37,675 nucleotides of DNA, from NCBI GenBank assembly GCA_029240055.1, contig JARBTT010000007.1, positions 1 through 37,675 of the forward strand, given 5' to 3'. The notes below the pieces were generated by a model that did no database searches, was not told the DNA's origin, and saw only the letters and a program-made list of their open reading frames with translations. This DNA comes from Anaerosinus sp. Its GTDB lineage: Bacteria > Bacillota > Negativicutes > JARBTT01. Below are positions 18,320 to 28,772 of the stretch, piece after piece (positions within the stretch are counted from its first letter, which is position 1; the number at the start of each line of letters is the position of its first letter). Both the position numbers and the translations under genes were made by a program.

Positions 18320-19669
18320 CTAATAAAGAGTATGAACGATTAGGTAACCTACACAAGAACCAACCGTAATACCAATCAAACCAGGAATAATAAAACTGTG
18401 ATTGATAATGAACCTTCCAATGCCTGTTGTACCTGAACGGTCAAAACCGATACAAGCCAAATCAGAAGGATAAGTAGGTAATACGAAGTAACCATAACAA
18501 GCAGAAATAAACGATAAAATAATTAATGGATCAACACCAACGCTCAACGCCATTGGCACAATGATTGCAAGAGCTGCCGCTTGAGAATTAACAAGTTTTG
18601 ATACCAAGAATAATACAATCGCATAAGACCAAGGATAATCAAGTACAATTTGACCAAGAGATTTTTTAAGTAATGGTAAGTATGCACCGAAGTAAGTTTC
18701 CGCCATCCAAGCAACACCATAAACGGAAACAACTGCAACCATACCAGCTTTAAATACAGAACCATTGCTAACATCAGATGCTTTTACTTTACATACAAGC
18801 ATAATAACTGCAGCAATAACAAGCATTGAAATTTGAATAGTAAGTGTCATAGATAATGCTTGTAATTTACCTTTTGCATCAGCAAAATGAGGAAGTAACG
18901 CTGGGAAACTACCAAACAAGGCAATAATAATAATACCAACTAAGAAAATAGCCGTTGCCCAATATGCTGTTTTTGGTAATTCTTTACCAACAAGACTTTC
19001 AGTATCACCATAAATATATGCTTTTTGTTCTGGATCAGCAATTTTCGCTTGGAATTCAGCATCTTTATCTAAGTCTTTACCACGATTAATGCTCCAAAGA
19101 CCTGTAGCAACAACACCAGCGAACGTTGCTGGAATTGATACGGATAAGATTTGAACTACACTAAAATGTGAACCCGCAGTAGCAAGCATTGCCACTACGG
19201 AAACGACTGCAACCGATGCCGGTGAAGCACAGATACCCATTTGTGACGCAACAGAAGCGGCTGCCATTGGACGTTCTGGACGCACCCCTTCTTTGATTGC
19301 AATATCATAGATAATTGGGAACATTGTATATACAACATGACCAGTACCACACAGTACTGTTAAAAACCAAGTTGTTATAGGAGCTAAAACAGTTACGTAT
19401 TTTGGGTTACTACGCAAGAATTTTTCTGCGTATTTTAGCATAACCGTTAAACCATTAGAAGCTTGTAAAAAACCTGAGCAAGTAACAACCGCCATAATTG
19501 TTAACATTACATCAACTGGTGGAGTACCTGGTTTCAAATGAAAAATGAATGTGAAAATAACTAGACCAATACCAGAAACAGCAGCTAACCCCAAGCCGCC
19601 ATGTCTAACACCGACTATTAGACACGCTAATAATACGACGAAGCCTAAAATAATGTCCATAAAATACAC
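18320..19669 (-). CDS. Anaerobic C4-dicarboxylate transporter, Dcu family
   Basis: 449 aa multi-TM; LTVLCGTGHVVYTMFPIIYDIAIKEGVRPERPMAAASVASQMGICASPASVAVV is DcuA/B-like. Confidence 0.92.
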   Translation of the reverse strand: MYFMDIILGFVVLLACLIVGVRHGGLGLAAVSGIGLVIFTFIFHLKPGTPPVDVMLTIMAVVTCSGFLQASNGLTVMLKYAEKFLRSNPKYVTVLAPITTWFLTVLCGTGHVVYTMFPIIYDIAIKEGVRPERPMAAASVASQMGICASPASVAVVSVVAMLATAGSHFSVVQILSVSIPATFAGVVATGLWSINRGKDLDKDAEFQAKIADPEQKAYIYGDTESLVGKELPKTAYWATAIFLVGIIIIALFGSFPALLPHFADAKGKLQALSMTLTIQISMLVIAAVIMLVCKVKASDVSNGSVFKAGMVAVVSVYGVAWMAETYFGAYLPLLKKSLGQIVLDYPWSYAIVLFLVSKLVNSQAAALAIIVPMALSVGVDPLIILSFISACYGYFVLPTYPSDLACIGFDRSGTTGIGRFIINHSFIIPGLIGITVGSCVGYLIVHTLY

Positions 19670-19992
19670 CCCTTAATATAATTGCTTGTGAAACTATTTT
19701 ACATAATGCCTTTTATTTAAACCGTTTCATAGATAAAAGCTATTTAATAATGCATAGAAATTATCAGAACAGTTTAAATATTATGTATAATTACCCTCAC
19801 AATGGTTATTATATTATAAGTCCGATGTATAATCAAGAATTATCGTAAAATTTTCCTAATTTCTTTTTAAAAACCGACAAATTTCTTTTATAAACTACCA
19901 AAAAGCACGTCTTTATTGTATAATTATTTATTAGTTGATACTTTTTTGTATAAACAAATAATAAAAACAATAACAGGAGGATTTCTAAATAT

Positions 19993-21228
19993 ATGGCCTT
20001 AATTAATGAGAATTACTTAAAATTACCTGGTAGCTACTTATTTGCTGAAATTGCCCGTCGTGTAGCTAGCTTTAAAGATGCTAACCCTAATGCGGATATT
20101 ATTCGTTTAGGGATTGGTGATGTAACGCAACCACTTGCACCTGTTTCTATTAAAGCAATGCATGATGCAGTTGAAGAATTAGCAAGTCAATCCACGTTCC
20201 GTGGCTACGGTCCTGAACAAGGTTATAATTTCCTACTTGAAAAAATTGTTGAAACAAACTATACAAGTCGCAATATAAAAATTTCTACAGACGAAATTTT
20301 TGTAAGTGATGGTTCTAAAAGTGATGTTGGTAACATTCAGGAAATTTTCGGCACCAATAACATTGTTGCGATCACTGATCCAGTATACCCAGTTTATTTA
20401 GATACAAACGTTATGGCTGGACGTACAGGAACATTACAAGACAATGGTATGTTTGAAAAAGTTGTTTACTTACCTTGCAATGCAGAAAACAACTTCACGC
20501 CAGCGCTTCCAACTAGCAAAGTAGATATGATTTATCTTTGTTGCCCAAATAATCCAACTGGCACTACGCTTTCCAAAGAAGAATTAAAAAAATGGGTAGA
20601 CTATGCAAAAGCAAACGGCTGTGTAATCCTTTTTGATGCCGCTTATGCAGCATACATAACTGAAAAAGATGTACCTCATTCTATTTATGAAATCAAAGGT
20701 GCAAAAGATGTAGCGATTGAATTTAGATCTTTTTCTAAAACGGCTGGTTTCACTGGAACACGTTGCGCTTATACCGTTGTTCCTAAAACAGTAATGGCAA
20801 AAGACTCCAATGGCGAAGAGCATTCTTTAAATAAATTATGGAATCGTCGTCATACTACAAAGTTCAACGGTACACCATATATTGTACAACGTGGAGCCGA
20901 AGCAATTTATACTCCGGAAGGACAAGCTCAAATCAAAGCAACGATTGAGTATTACATGACAAATGCAAAAATCATTCGTGAAGGTTTAATTTCCGCTGGA
21001 ATACAAGCCTTTGGCGGTGTAAATGCACCTTATATCTGGCTTAAAACTCCGCAAGGCTTAGACTCTTGGAGCTTCTTTGATAAATTATTAAATGAAGTAC
21101 ATATCGTTGGTACACCTGGTGCAGGTTTTGGTCCATCTGGCGAAGGTTACTTCCGGTTAACTTCCTTTGGTGATAGAGAAAGCACTGAAAAAGCAATTGA
21201 GCGCATTAAAACAAAATTAAGTCTATAA
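19993..21228 (+). CDS. dapL: LL-diaminopimelate aminotransferase
   Basis: [67 protein letters not shown]. Confidence 0.95.
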   Translation: MALINENYLKLPGSYLFAEIARRVASFKDANPNADIIRLGIGDVTQPLAPVSIKAMHDAVEELASQSTFRGYGPEQGYNFLLEKIVETNYTSRNIKISTDEIFVSDGSKSDVGNIQEIFGTNNIVAITDPVYPVYLDTNVMAGRTGTLQDNGMFEKVVYLPCNAENNFTPALPTSKVDMIYLCCPNNPTGTTLSKEELKKWVDYAKANGCVILFDAAYAAYITEKDVPHSIYEIKGAKDVAIEFRSFSKTAGFTGTRCAYTVVPKTVMAKDSNGEEHSLNKLWNRRHTTKFNGTPYIVQRGAEAIYTPEGQAQIKATIEYYMTNAKIIREGLISAGIQAFGGVNAPYIWLKTPQGLDSWSFFDKLLNEVHIVGTPGAGFGPSGEGYFRLTSFGDRESTEKAIERIKTKLSL

Positions 21229-21240
21229 TTGACTCTAACT

Positions 21241-21281
21241 AAAACGACGCTTTGCATTTTTTTTGCAAAGCGTCGTTTTTA
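21241..21281 (+). terminator. Intrinsic terminator after dapL
   Basis: AAAACGACGCTTTGCA...TGCAAAGCGTCGTTTTT. Confidence 0.88.
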
Positions 21282-21366
21282 TTCCTTTACAAAATTACAC
21301 TTTAATATTTACTTTGCTATTTTATTGCGTTATACTAATCCAATACTTATTTTTAGGAGGCGCCTT

Positions 21367-22605
21367 ATGATTAAACCAAACCTACATGAATTCATTGTTT
21401 GTCGCAATATATTAAACGATTCTGTATTTAAAAAATTGGTCGCTTTTCTAGATGATACGCAAAATATCACCTTACGAAATAACTTAATTGCCGAACTAAT
21501 CGAAAAAGCTGAAACACTTGGCTTATCAGGAAATCTGATTCGCAGTTATACTGCTTATTTTATGTCTCAAGGCGATAACATTGTTGCTTTGATGACGGAA
21601 CGTTCCAACGGGCAAATTGGCACGAGCCTTTACACTGCTTTTAGAACTGATATGATCACTATGTATTATTTATTAAACCTTATCCCAAGCCTTTTCATCA
21701 ATTCAAGAATTTTGGATGAATATCAGCCAACCACATTAAATAAATCAATTGCGTTTGCTAATTTACAAACAAAACTTGATGAATTAACTTCAAATGAAAT
21801 GCTTGCTGATGTTTTTATCACTTACTATCGCACTTATGGGTATGGCGATATCGCAAATTATCGCGCCTTTCGTTGGGATAATGAAAAGCATTTAGTAGGC
21901 ATTAAACACTTCGATAAAATGACCTTAGAAGACTTGATTGGTTATGAACGGCAAAAAAGCATGTTGATATCTAATACCGAGGCCTTGGTCGCTGGCAGAC
22001 CCGCCAATAACGCCCTTCTCGTCGGTGCACGGGGCACTGGTAAATCCTCTGCAGTAAAAGCGTTGGCGAATACATATTTCGACCAAGGATTGCGCTTATT
22101 AGAAATCACAAAGCACCAATTGATTCATTTACCAAAAATCATGGAGACATTACGTCTATGTAGTAGTAAAAAGTTCATTATCTTCCTAGATGATTTATCT
22201 TTTGAAGATTTTGAAGTAGAATATAAATATTTAAAATCGGCAATCGAAGGCGGCGTCGAGGCCAAACCAGCAAATGTTCTTATTTACGCGACTTCCAATC
22301 GTCGCCATTTAATTAAAGAAACTTGGAAAGATCGCGGTGAATCAAACGATGAAATTCATCGCAGTGATAGCGTGAACGAAACGATTTCTTTATCTGATCG
22401 ATTTGGCTTAACCATCAGCTATCTTGCGCCAAATCAAGAAGAATATCTCACAATAATCGTTGAATTACTTAAAAAGCATAATATCAATTTAGATAACGAA
22501 GACTTACGTGCGCAAGCAATCAAGTGGGAAACTCATCATTCAGGGCGATCCGGACGCACTGCACAACAGTTTGTAAACCACTATTTAGGAACCATACAAA
22601 AATAA
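21367..22605 (+). CDS. DUF815-family AAA+ ATPase
   Basis: NNALLVGARGTGKSSAVKAL Walker A, KFIIFLDDLSFE Walker B, NVLIYATSNRRHLIKETW. TTAGGAGGCGCCTT-ATG fixes the start at 21367, not 21229. Confidence 0.9.
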   Translation: MIKPNLHEFIVCRNILNDSVFKKLVAFLDDTQNITLRNNLIAELIEKAETLGLSGNLIRSYTAYFMSQGDNIVALMTERSNGQIGTSLYTAFRTDMITMYYLLNLIPSLFINSRILDEYQPTTLNKSIAFANLQTKLDELTSNEMLADVFITYYRTYGYGDIANYRAFRWDNEKHLVGIKHFDKMTLEDLIGYERQKSMLISNTEALVAGRPANNALLVGARGTGKSSAVKALANTYFDQGLRLLEITKHQLIHLPKIMETLRLCSSKKFIIFLDDLSFEDFEVEYKYLKSAIEGGVEAKPANVLIYATSNRRHLIKETWKDRGESNDEIHRSDSVNETISLSDRFGLTISYLAPNQEEYLTIIVELLKKHNINLDNEDLRAQAIKWETHHSGRSGRTAQQFVNHYLGTIQK

Positions 22606-22609
22606 TATG

Positions 22610-22661
22610 CTCCCCTTAAAGGAAAAAGTTTAAATAATATAACTTTCTTTAGGGGGAGCTT
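22610..22661 (+). terminator. Intrinsic terminator after the DUF815 gene
   Basis: GCTCCCCTTAAAGGAAAAAGTT...AACTTTCTTTAGGGGGAGCTTTT. Confidence 0.75.
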
Positions 22662-22809
22662 TTATTCTGTTGGAGAAAGTCAATCGGCTCGGCGCTAAAA
22701 CACTTTGGCTATCAAAAGCACAAAATCTACTTAAGCATTCTGATATAGGTAGAATACAGACGGGGAATATAAAAATGCCGAAGAGAATACTATTCAAACG
22801 AAATATAGT

Positions 22810-24981
22810 TCATTCTAAATGTTCTGCAATAATATCTGCAATGTGTTTAATTTTGATTTCCGGAGCCTGTTGGTCAAGACCACCTTGAATTTGCATCATA
22901 CAAGCCGGACAAGCCACAGCAATTGTATCGGCTCCGCTAGCCTTAATGTTTTCAATTTTTTCTTTGAGGATGGGCAGAGATATTTCGCTGTATTTCATGC
23001 CAAAAGCCCCTGCCATGCCGCAGCATTTATCGCAGTTTTTCATTTCAACCAATTCATAATCTACGGCGGCATTCAGCAGCTGTCTAGGCTGTTGAAAGAT
23101 TCCAAGCCCACGATTCATATGACATGAATCGTGATATGTCACTTTTTTGCTGCCTTTTGTTTTTATAAGGCGGTCAGCTTTTTCATAGGCTTCAGCAACA
23201 AAACTAGTGAATTCATATACTTTGGCTGTGATTTTCCTTACACGATCAGCCCATTCTTGATCGTCGGCAAATAATTCTAAATATGTCTTATGCCAAGTCT
23301 CAGCACAGGTTGGGCAGGCACAGAGAATAACATCAACTACCGCTTCCTCAAAAACTATAACATTATTTTTAGCGATATTTTTGGCAGTTTCTCTGTCGCC
23401 CATACCAAGAACTGGTTTACCGCAACAATTTTGTTGTTCGGGGAAAACGACCTCCATATTTAGATCTTGTAATACACGAATGACAGATTGTCCTGTTTTT
23501 GGAAAAACAAAGTCAATATTACATCCACTGAAAAAGGCAACACGTTTTACCGGTGCAGGCGGATTCTTTTTCAAAAGTTTACTGACACGATCACGCAACG
23601 GTTCATCAGCTATGGCCGGTAGACTCCGACCATTAGTAAGTTTCGCAAAAAACATCGGCAAATGACGAATGACATTACCTGTTTGGACAGGTTTTTGTCC
23701 AATAGATGCTATACGGAGTAATGTATGGAAAATTTTTCGATTTGCCAAGATATCTTGAACCACAACTTTTAACGGTAACGACAAACCATTGTTCTTTACG
23801 TTTTGAGCCCGCAATTCTTCAATCAAGTCTGGAATGTTTATTTTTCCTGGACAAATAGAAACACATTTACGGCAACCAATACAAAGCTCACTAATTTTAT
23901 TAAAATCTTCCATGCTATTTAAAAGTCCTGTTAGGATAACACCTATGCCACCAGAATAAATATGCCCATATACATGTCCACCTACCAAGGTCCATATAGG
24001 ACAGACATTTAGACAAGAGGCACAACGAACACATTGATAAACTTCCTTGAATTTTGGATCATGCGCAGACTTAAGACGTCCATTATCTAATAGGATTACA
24101 TGAACCTGCCGGTCTTCTTCTATCCAATTTCCATTGACTTTGCGTATCACAGGTGTAGGTCCAGCTACCATTGTCATATAGCTTGTCATGCGTTGACAAG
24201 TACCATTACGTGGCAATAAACGTAGAATTTTCGCAGCATCTTCAATTTTAGGAATCAGTTTTTCATAACCAATCAAAATAACATGAATACGTGGCAAAGT
24301 GGTGGTCAGACGAGCGTTTCCTTCATTAGTTACAAGTCCAATTGCACCATTTTCCGCAATGCCAAAATTAGCGCCAGTTAATCCCATGTCAGCCTGCAAA
24401 AATTCATCGCGCAAGACTTCGCGGGCTTTATGAATCATAAAATCAATGTCATCTGGTACTTTTTCCTGCAATTCCTGCGAGAAGAAATCGGCACATTGTT
24501 GCCGGTTCAAATGGATAGCTGGCATAATCATATGAGAAGGCCTCTGCCCTGCGACAGAAAGCATCCACTCCCCCAGATCAGTTTCTTTTACATGCAGACC
24601 ATTATCAATTAAAAATTTATTCAAATGAATTTCTTCGCTAGCCATAGACTTAGATTTCACAATACGTTGTACATTATTTTCCTGACAAATTTTCAACAAA
24701 TATTTCTTTACAGCATCACCATCTTTAGCTCTATAGAACTGTCCTCCTTTCTGCTTCACGGAAGCTTCGAATTCATCGGCGATTTCTTCAATATGGGCAA
24801 CGGTTTCTTGTTTCATCTCCTTGAGTGAATCGCGCAAATCTTCTATGCTATCAACATTCGCATAAGCCTTCAAACGAGCATCCGAATACTGATCAACAAA
24901 CCGACCAAGAGCATCACGCAATACTTCATCATGTAATTTTACATCAATTTCTTTTTTTATATTACGATTATTAGTCATCAA
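22810..24981 (-). CDS. Fused LutB-LutA-type iron-sulfur lactate oxidation protein (LUD domain, 2x4Fe-4S, CCG domains)
   Basis: N-terminal LUD region; CASCLNVCP, CIGCRKCVSICPGKINIPDL; C-terminal FFSGCNIDFVFPKTG, QQNCCGKP, CDKCCGMAGAFG. Confidence 0.92.
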   Translation of the reverse strand: MMTNNRNIKKEIDVKLHDEVLRDALGRFVDQYSDARLKAYANVDSIEDLRDSLKEMKQETVAHIEEIADEFEASVKQKGGQFYRAKDGDAVKKYLLKICQENNVQRIVKSKSMASEEIHLNKFLIDNGLHVKETDLGEWMLSVAGQRPSHMIMPAIHLNRQQCADFFSQELQEKVPDDIDFMIHKAREVLRDEFLQADMGLTGANFGIAENGAIGLVTNEGNARLTTTLPRIHVILIGYEKLIPKIEDAAKILRLLPRNGTCQRMTSYMTMVAGPTPVIRKVNGNWIEEDRQVHVILLDNGRLKSAHDPKFKEVYQCVRCASCLNVCPIWTLVGGHVYGHIYSGGIGVILTGLLNSMEDFNKISELCIGCRKCVSICPGKINIPDLIEELRAQNVKNNGLSLPLKVVVQDILANRKIFHTLLRIASIGQKPVQTGNVIRHLPMFFAKLTNGRSLPAIADEPLRDRVSKLLKKNPPAPVKRVAFFSGCNIDFVFPKTGQSVIRVLQDLNMEVVFPEQQNCCGKPVLGMGDRETAKNIAKNNVIVFEEAVVDVILCACPTCAETWHKTYLELFADDQEWADRVRKITAKVYEFTSFVAEAYEKADRLIKTKGSKKVTYHDSCHMNRGLGIFQQPRQLLNAAVDYELVEMKNCDKCCGMAGAFGMKYSEISLPILKEKIENIKASGADTIAVACPACMMQIQGGLDQQAPEIKIKHIADIIAEHLE

Positions 24982-25595
24982 TTCATCCCTCCAATAGCTG
25001 GCACATCAACGACAATGATGATAAATCTGCTCGGTCCATGTACGCCGAGGCTCAAAACTCGTTCTATATCAGCGGTACGGCTAGGGCCAGTAATGAACCC
25101 CATATAACCATTTTTGAAACCTTGGGAAATCACTTTAAAAGCAGTCGTCATATTTTTTACAATGTTATTGCAATTTAAAAATACTATGTGTACAGGTGGC
25201 AACATACCAACAACACGAGATTCGTATGAATAGCAATCAACACAGACACTACCAGTTTCACCAACGGCGAATTCTGCGGTAGATATGCCTATATCAGCAG
25301 TGGGAGCATTTTCGGCGATTGCAAATTTATCCGTATAAATTTGTACGCCAAGATTATATAAATTATTATAAATATTAGCAATTTTCGTAGATTCTTCATT
25401 TCCTACAGCAACAATACTTTTTGCTTTTGTTGATCGGATAATATTAAAGATTGTCATTTGAGCTTCTTCAAAGTTACTTACTTTGATAATTTCGGTGTGA
25501 GCAGCTTTGGCATTTAATTCAAAATCGTTCCAAAATATCGGATTGACAAACTCCTGACTAAAAATTTTTGTCCAATCACTGCAAACTTTTTTCAT
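24978..25595 (-). CDS. LutC-type LUD-domain protein
   Basis: 205 aa; ISTAEFAVGETGSV, LPPVHIVFLNCNNIV, FITGPSRTADIERVLSLGVHGP; 4-bp overlap with the LutBA gene. Confidence 0.92.
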   Translation of the reverse strand: MKKVCSDWTKIFSQEFVNPIFWNDFELNAKAAHTEIIKVSNFEEAQMTIFNIIRSTKAKSIVAVGNEESTKIANIYNNLYNLGVQIYTDKFAIAENAPTADIGISTAEFAVGETGSVCVDCYSYESRVVGMLPPVHIVFLNCNNIVKNMTTAFKVISQGFKNGYMGFITGPSRTADIERVLSLGVHGPSRFIIIVVDVPAIGGMN

Positions 25596-25630
25596 ATTCC
25601 TATCCCCTTTAAAGAATTAGATTTGTCACT

Positions 25631-25748
25631 AAATGTAAAATACAAATTCCTTTATGTTCAAATTATACAAGAAATATACATATTCGTAAAATTCATATAT
25701 AGAATTTATGATATTCGTTTTATCTATAGGTAAATCACTTGGAATATT
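25631..25748 (-). repeat. Dispersed promoter-bearing repeat, copy B (upstream of lutC-lutBA)
   Basis: Pairs with 14657-14775 in the same orientation relative to the downstream gene. Confidence 0.85.
25662..25690 (-). promoter_or_regulatory. Putative sigmaA promoter in repeat copy B
   Basis: -35 TTTACG (25685-25690), 17-nt spacer, -10 TATAAT (25662-25667); ~65 nt upstream of the lutC start. Confidence 0.65.
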
Positions 25749-25865
25749 ATTTCATTAAGCGACCGAATCCATCCCAAAAGCATCAAATCACAAGTACGAT
25801 ATTTCATGGGAAAATTGGTATGAAACAACCTTCGCCTGTCGTAACATTGCTCCAATGTCATACTA

Positions 25866-25894
25866 AATAAAAATCCACCGGCTTAACGCCGGTG
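25866..25894 (-). terminator. Intrinsic terminator downstream of the lipid kinase gene
   Basis: Minus strand CCACCGGCGTTAAGCCGGTGGATTTTTATTT. Confidence 0.75.
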
Positions 25895-26066
25895 GTCAGA
25901 ATGCTGCAAACTATTCCTTTTTAAAGTTACTCCAAAAAATATCCAAAAGGTTTGTACTATTTATCAATGATTGCTTGACACCACTTTTTTTGTCCAAGCT
26001 ATTGACCGTAAATTCACTTTACTCTCTGTCTAGATTATTATACCACTGCCACTATTTTCGTTTGTC

Positions 26067-26954
26067 TTATTTTTGATCATAAAACAAATTCAGTTTTCCT
26101 TGTAACGTCTTAATTTCTAATGGCAGTTTCGGACCTAGTTCACCATCTAAATCACTTTCGACCATTTCCGTAGATTCTATTTTAATATTTGCTGCCTGTA
26201 AGTACGTAACATTGTTACGTTTTGTAATATCATTACCGGCGAGTAGTTCTACTGTCAGTGCCATTAGCTCTGGAATACTACATTGTTTTACAATAATCAT
26301 ATCCAGTTTACCATCATTAATTTTCGCATTGGTGGCAAGATTCTTCATACTCCCCACCGTACCACTATTAATAATAACAAATAAAAATACCTTTTCACGA
26401 AGTACTTCATTATCCGCACGAATTGTCAAATCAAGTGCACGAAAGCTAGGAATTTCTCCCAGCCCTTTTAAATAATATGCCATTTTACCAATTGCATTTT
26501 TAAGACCTGCATCTACCTTATGGGCTACAGAAGTTAATACCCCAGCACTCGCTACATTAATAAAATATTTTTCACCAATTTGTCCAACGTCAATCGGCAT
26601 CACTTTCCCCCGAGCAATCGCACGAATATAAGCGTCTATATCCTCATTAATCCCTAAAAAAGATGCAAAATCATTCGATGTCCCACTTGCAATAATGCCA
26701 ATTGGTAAATCAATATCATTCTTAATCATCAAATTAATGATTTCATGTACGGTTCCATCACCACCAGAGATAATAATTCCTTCAACATCAACGCTATTTA
26801 AAAAGGTAATAAATGATTTCTGGTTATCTTTACGTGTCCGATAGGGTATAATAATACAATCATTTGTTAAAAATTGCGCAAAAATATCATCTAATTTATA
26901 TTTAAATAATGCATCCCCAGAAACTGGATTATAGACAAGAATTAATTTTTTCAT
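26067..26954 (-). CDS. YegS/BmrU/DagK-type lipid (diacylglycerol) kinase
   Basis: LVYNPVSG, GIIISGGDGTVHEIINLM, LPIGIIASGTSNDFASFLG, ESDLDGELGPKLPLEI. Confidence 0.93.
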   Translation of the reverse strand: MKKLILVYNPVSGDALFKYKLDDIFAQFLTNDCIIIPYRTRKDNQKSFITFLNSVDVEGIIISGGDGTVHEIINLMIKNDIDLPIGIIASGTSNDFASFLGINEDIDAYIRAIARGKVMPIDVGQIGEKYFINVASAGVLTSVAHKVDAGLKNAIGKMAYYLKGLGEIPSFRALDLTIRADNEVLREKVFLFVIINSGTVGSMKNLATNAKINDGKLDMIIVKQCSIPELMALTVELLAGNDITKRNNVTYLQAANIKIESTEMVESDLDGELGPKLPLEIKTLQGKLNLFYDQK

Positions 26955-26983
26955 CCCGATCTCGTCACATCCCTTTATCGAAT

Positions 26984-28609
26984 TTATTTAAATACACCAA
27001 CGCGGTGTAACAATTTTATCGCAATAGAGCCAAGCATCGGCACTCGCTCTACATCTCGTTCACTAATGCCACCAAGCATCATTAATACTACAATATAAAC
27101 AATACAGCCAATGATAATCGAACCTAACGTAGCTACGCTATTGATTGGCATATAATCCATGATATATTGATACGCTAGATGAAGAGTTACACCCATCAAA
27201 CCAGTAGCCACAATCGTTTTTACCACTTGTTTGACTTCTAACTTATACCCTATGTATTTATGTAAAAAATACACATTCAAAACTGCTCCAATGCCAAAAT
27301 CGGCAACGGTTGCCCAAGCAGATCCTAGAATACCAAGTTCCGGCTCTGCAGTAAGTATCCAGTTAAGCACTACTTTTACTACTGCTGCAATAATCATATT
27401 AATCACTGGTACTGATGTATGCCCCAATCCTTGGAGAACACCAGTCGTCACTTGATGAATACCAAGCAGCACAATACTTGTTGATAATACACGCACTGCT
27501 GGACCTGCGGCTGTCGCATTATAAATAAGTGCTGATATCGGCGTATCCAACATAAACACAATCATAAACGCCGGAAAGCTAATTAAATTAGCAATACGCA
27601 TTGCCGCTGCAGTTTGCTGAAACGAACGCACTTTATCACCAAGTGCCTTTGCTTCTGAAATAGCAGGTACAATACTTACTGCAAGCGATGCCGTAAGGAC
27701 TGTCGCTAAATTAACCAGAGGCACTGCCATCCCCGTTAAATAACCAAATAACTCGGTTGCCTGACTCACACTATATCCAGCTACTTCTAGCCTTGCTGGC
27801 ACAATCATCAAATCTAAAATTGCAACAACGGGTAACATGATGCTAGACGCAGATACCGGAAGCGCCAGTGCAAAGATACGCTTAATAATCTTCATACTTG
27901 GTTCAGGTTTCGTTGCTACAATATGATCACTATATTCACGCTCAATATCTTTTTCTAATTGCCAATGATAAAAAACAAGGACGATGACCCCCGCCACCGC
28001 ACCAGCACAAGCACCTAAACTCGCACCTGCTGCTGCAAACTCAAGACCTTGCGGCAAAAACAAATTTGCAAATAGAATCATGGTGATTACGCGAAAGATT
28101 TGTTCAACAATCTGAGATACCGCTGTTGGTGTCATCCTTTGCCAACCTTGTAAATAACCACGTGAACTTGCAAGAATGGTAACGAAAAAAATAGCCGGCG
28201 CTAATGCCGCTACTGAATAATAGGCCCTTGGATCACGAATAAAACGATACTCAATCAAAAAATCTGCTCCAAAATACGTAGCTAAACTTAAAATCATTCC
28301 TGTAACAGCCATCAAGGCAAGTGAAATTCGGAAAATACGTTTTGCACCCAATATATCTTTTAACGCAACTTTTTCTGCTGTAATAATCGAAATTGCCACT
28401 GGCACCCCTGCACTCGACACACTTAGTGCCAATAAATAAATTGGGAATGCCATTTGGTAAAGACCAATACCTTCCCCACCTAATACCCTTGATACAAATA
28501 TCCAGTTTAAAGAACCGATAACTTTTACAACTATACCTGCAATTGCGAGGATAAAAGCTCCTTTAAGGAAAGATTCACTCGTATTCGTTTTTTCTTCTTG
28601 ACTACTAAT
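26984..28609 (-). CDS. SpoVB/MurJ-like polysaccharide/lipid flippase (MVF family), proposed ATT start
   Basis: Track ORF starts at internal ATG 28453, but the frame is open to 28624 and encodes ISSQEEKTNTSESFLKGAFILAIAGIVVKVIGSLNWIFVSRVLGGEGIGLYQ-MAFPIY, the expected first helix of SpoVB-like proteins; SD-like AGGTAGGTG lies 7 nt before ATT 28609. Confidence 0.8.
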   Translation of the reverse strand: MSSQEEKTNTSESFLKGAFILAIAGIVVKVIGSLNWIFVSRVLGGEGIGLYQMAFPIYLLALSVSSAGVPVAISIITAEKVALKDILGAKRIFRISLALMAVTGMILSLATYFGADFLIEYRFIRDPRAYYSVAALAPAIFFVTILASSRGYLQGWQRMTPTAVSQIVEQIFRVITMILFANLFLPQGLEFAAAGASLGACAGAVAGVIVLVFYHWQLEKDIEREYSDHIVATKPEPSMKIIKRIFALALPVSASSIMLPVVAILDLMIVPARLEVAGYSVSQATELFGYLTGMAVPLVNLATVLTASLAVSIVPAISEAKALGDKVRSFQQTAAAMRIANLISFPAFMIVFMLDTPISALIYNATAAGPAVRVLSTSIVLLGIHQVTTGVLQGLGHTSVPVINMIIAAVVKVVLNWILTAEPELGILGSAWATVADFGIGAVLNVYFLHKYIGYKLEVKQVVKTIVATGLMGVTLHLAYQYIMDYMPINSVATLGSIIIGCIVYIVVLMMLGGISERDVERVPMLGSIAIKLLHRVGVFK

Positions 28610-28772
28610 TGTATAACACCTACCTTAAAGCAAACTTTCGCTTTTCTTTTTAATATAAACCTATATAATATATAGTATAGTGATTTAAAAAAGAGTATTA
28701 TTTACCAAGCTAAAAAATTATATCATTTCTAGACCTAGTATTCCAGTATTAATTTAACAAGAAGGTGACTCC

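Noticed and set aside
22670-22888. 72-aa plus-strand ORF
   Set aside because: Runs antisense into the lutBA 3' end, no family resemblance; likely chance.
22819-23127. 102-aa plus-strand ORF
   Set aside because: Antisense to the LutA-like cysteine motifs; no own family.
25731-25861. ~45-aa minus-strand ORF (MTLEQCYDRRRLFHTN...) next to repeat copy B
   Set aside because: No RBS, no counterpart next to copy A, no recognisable family.
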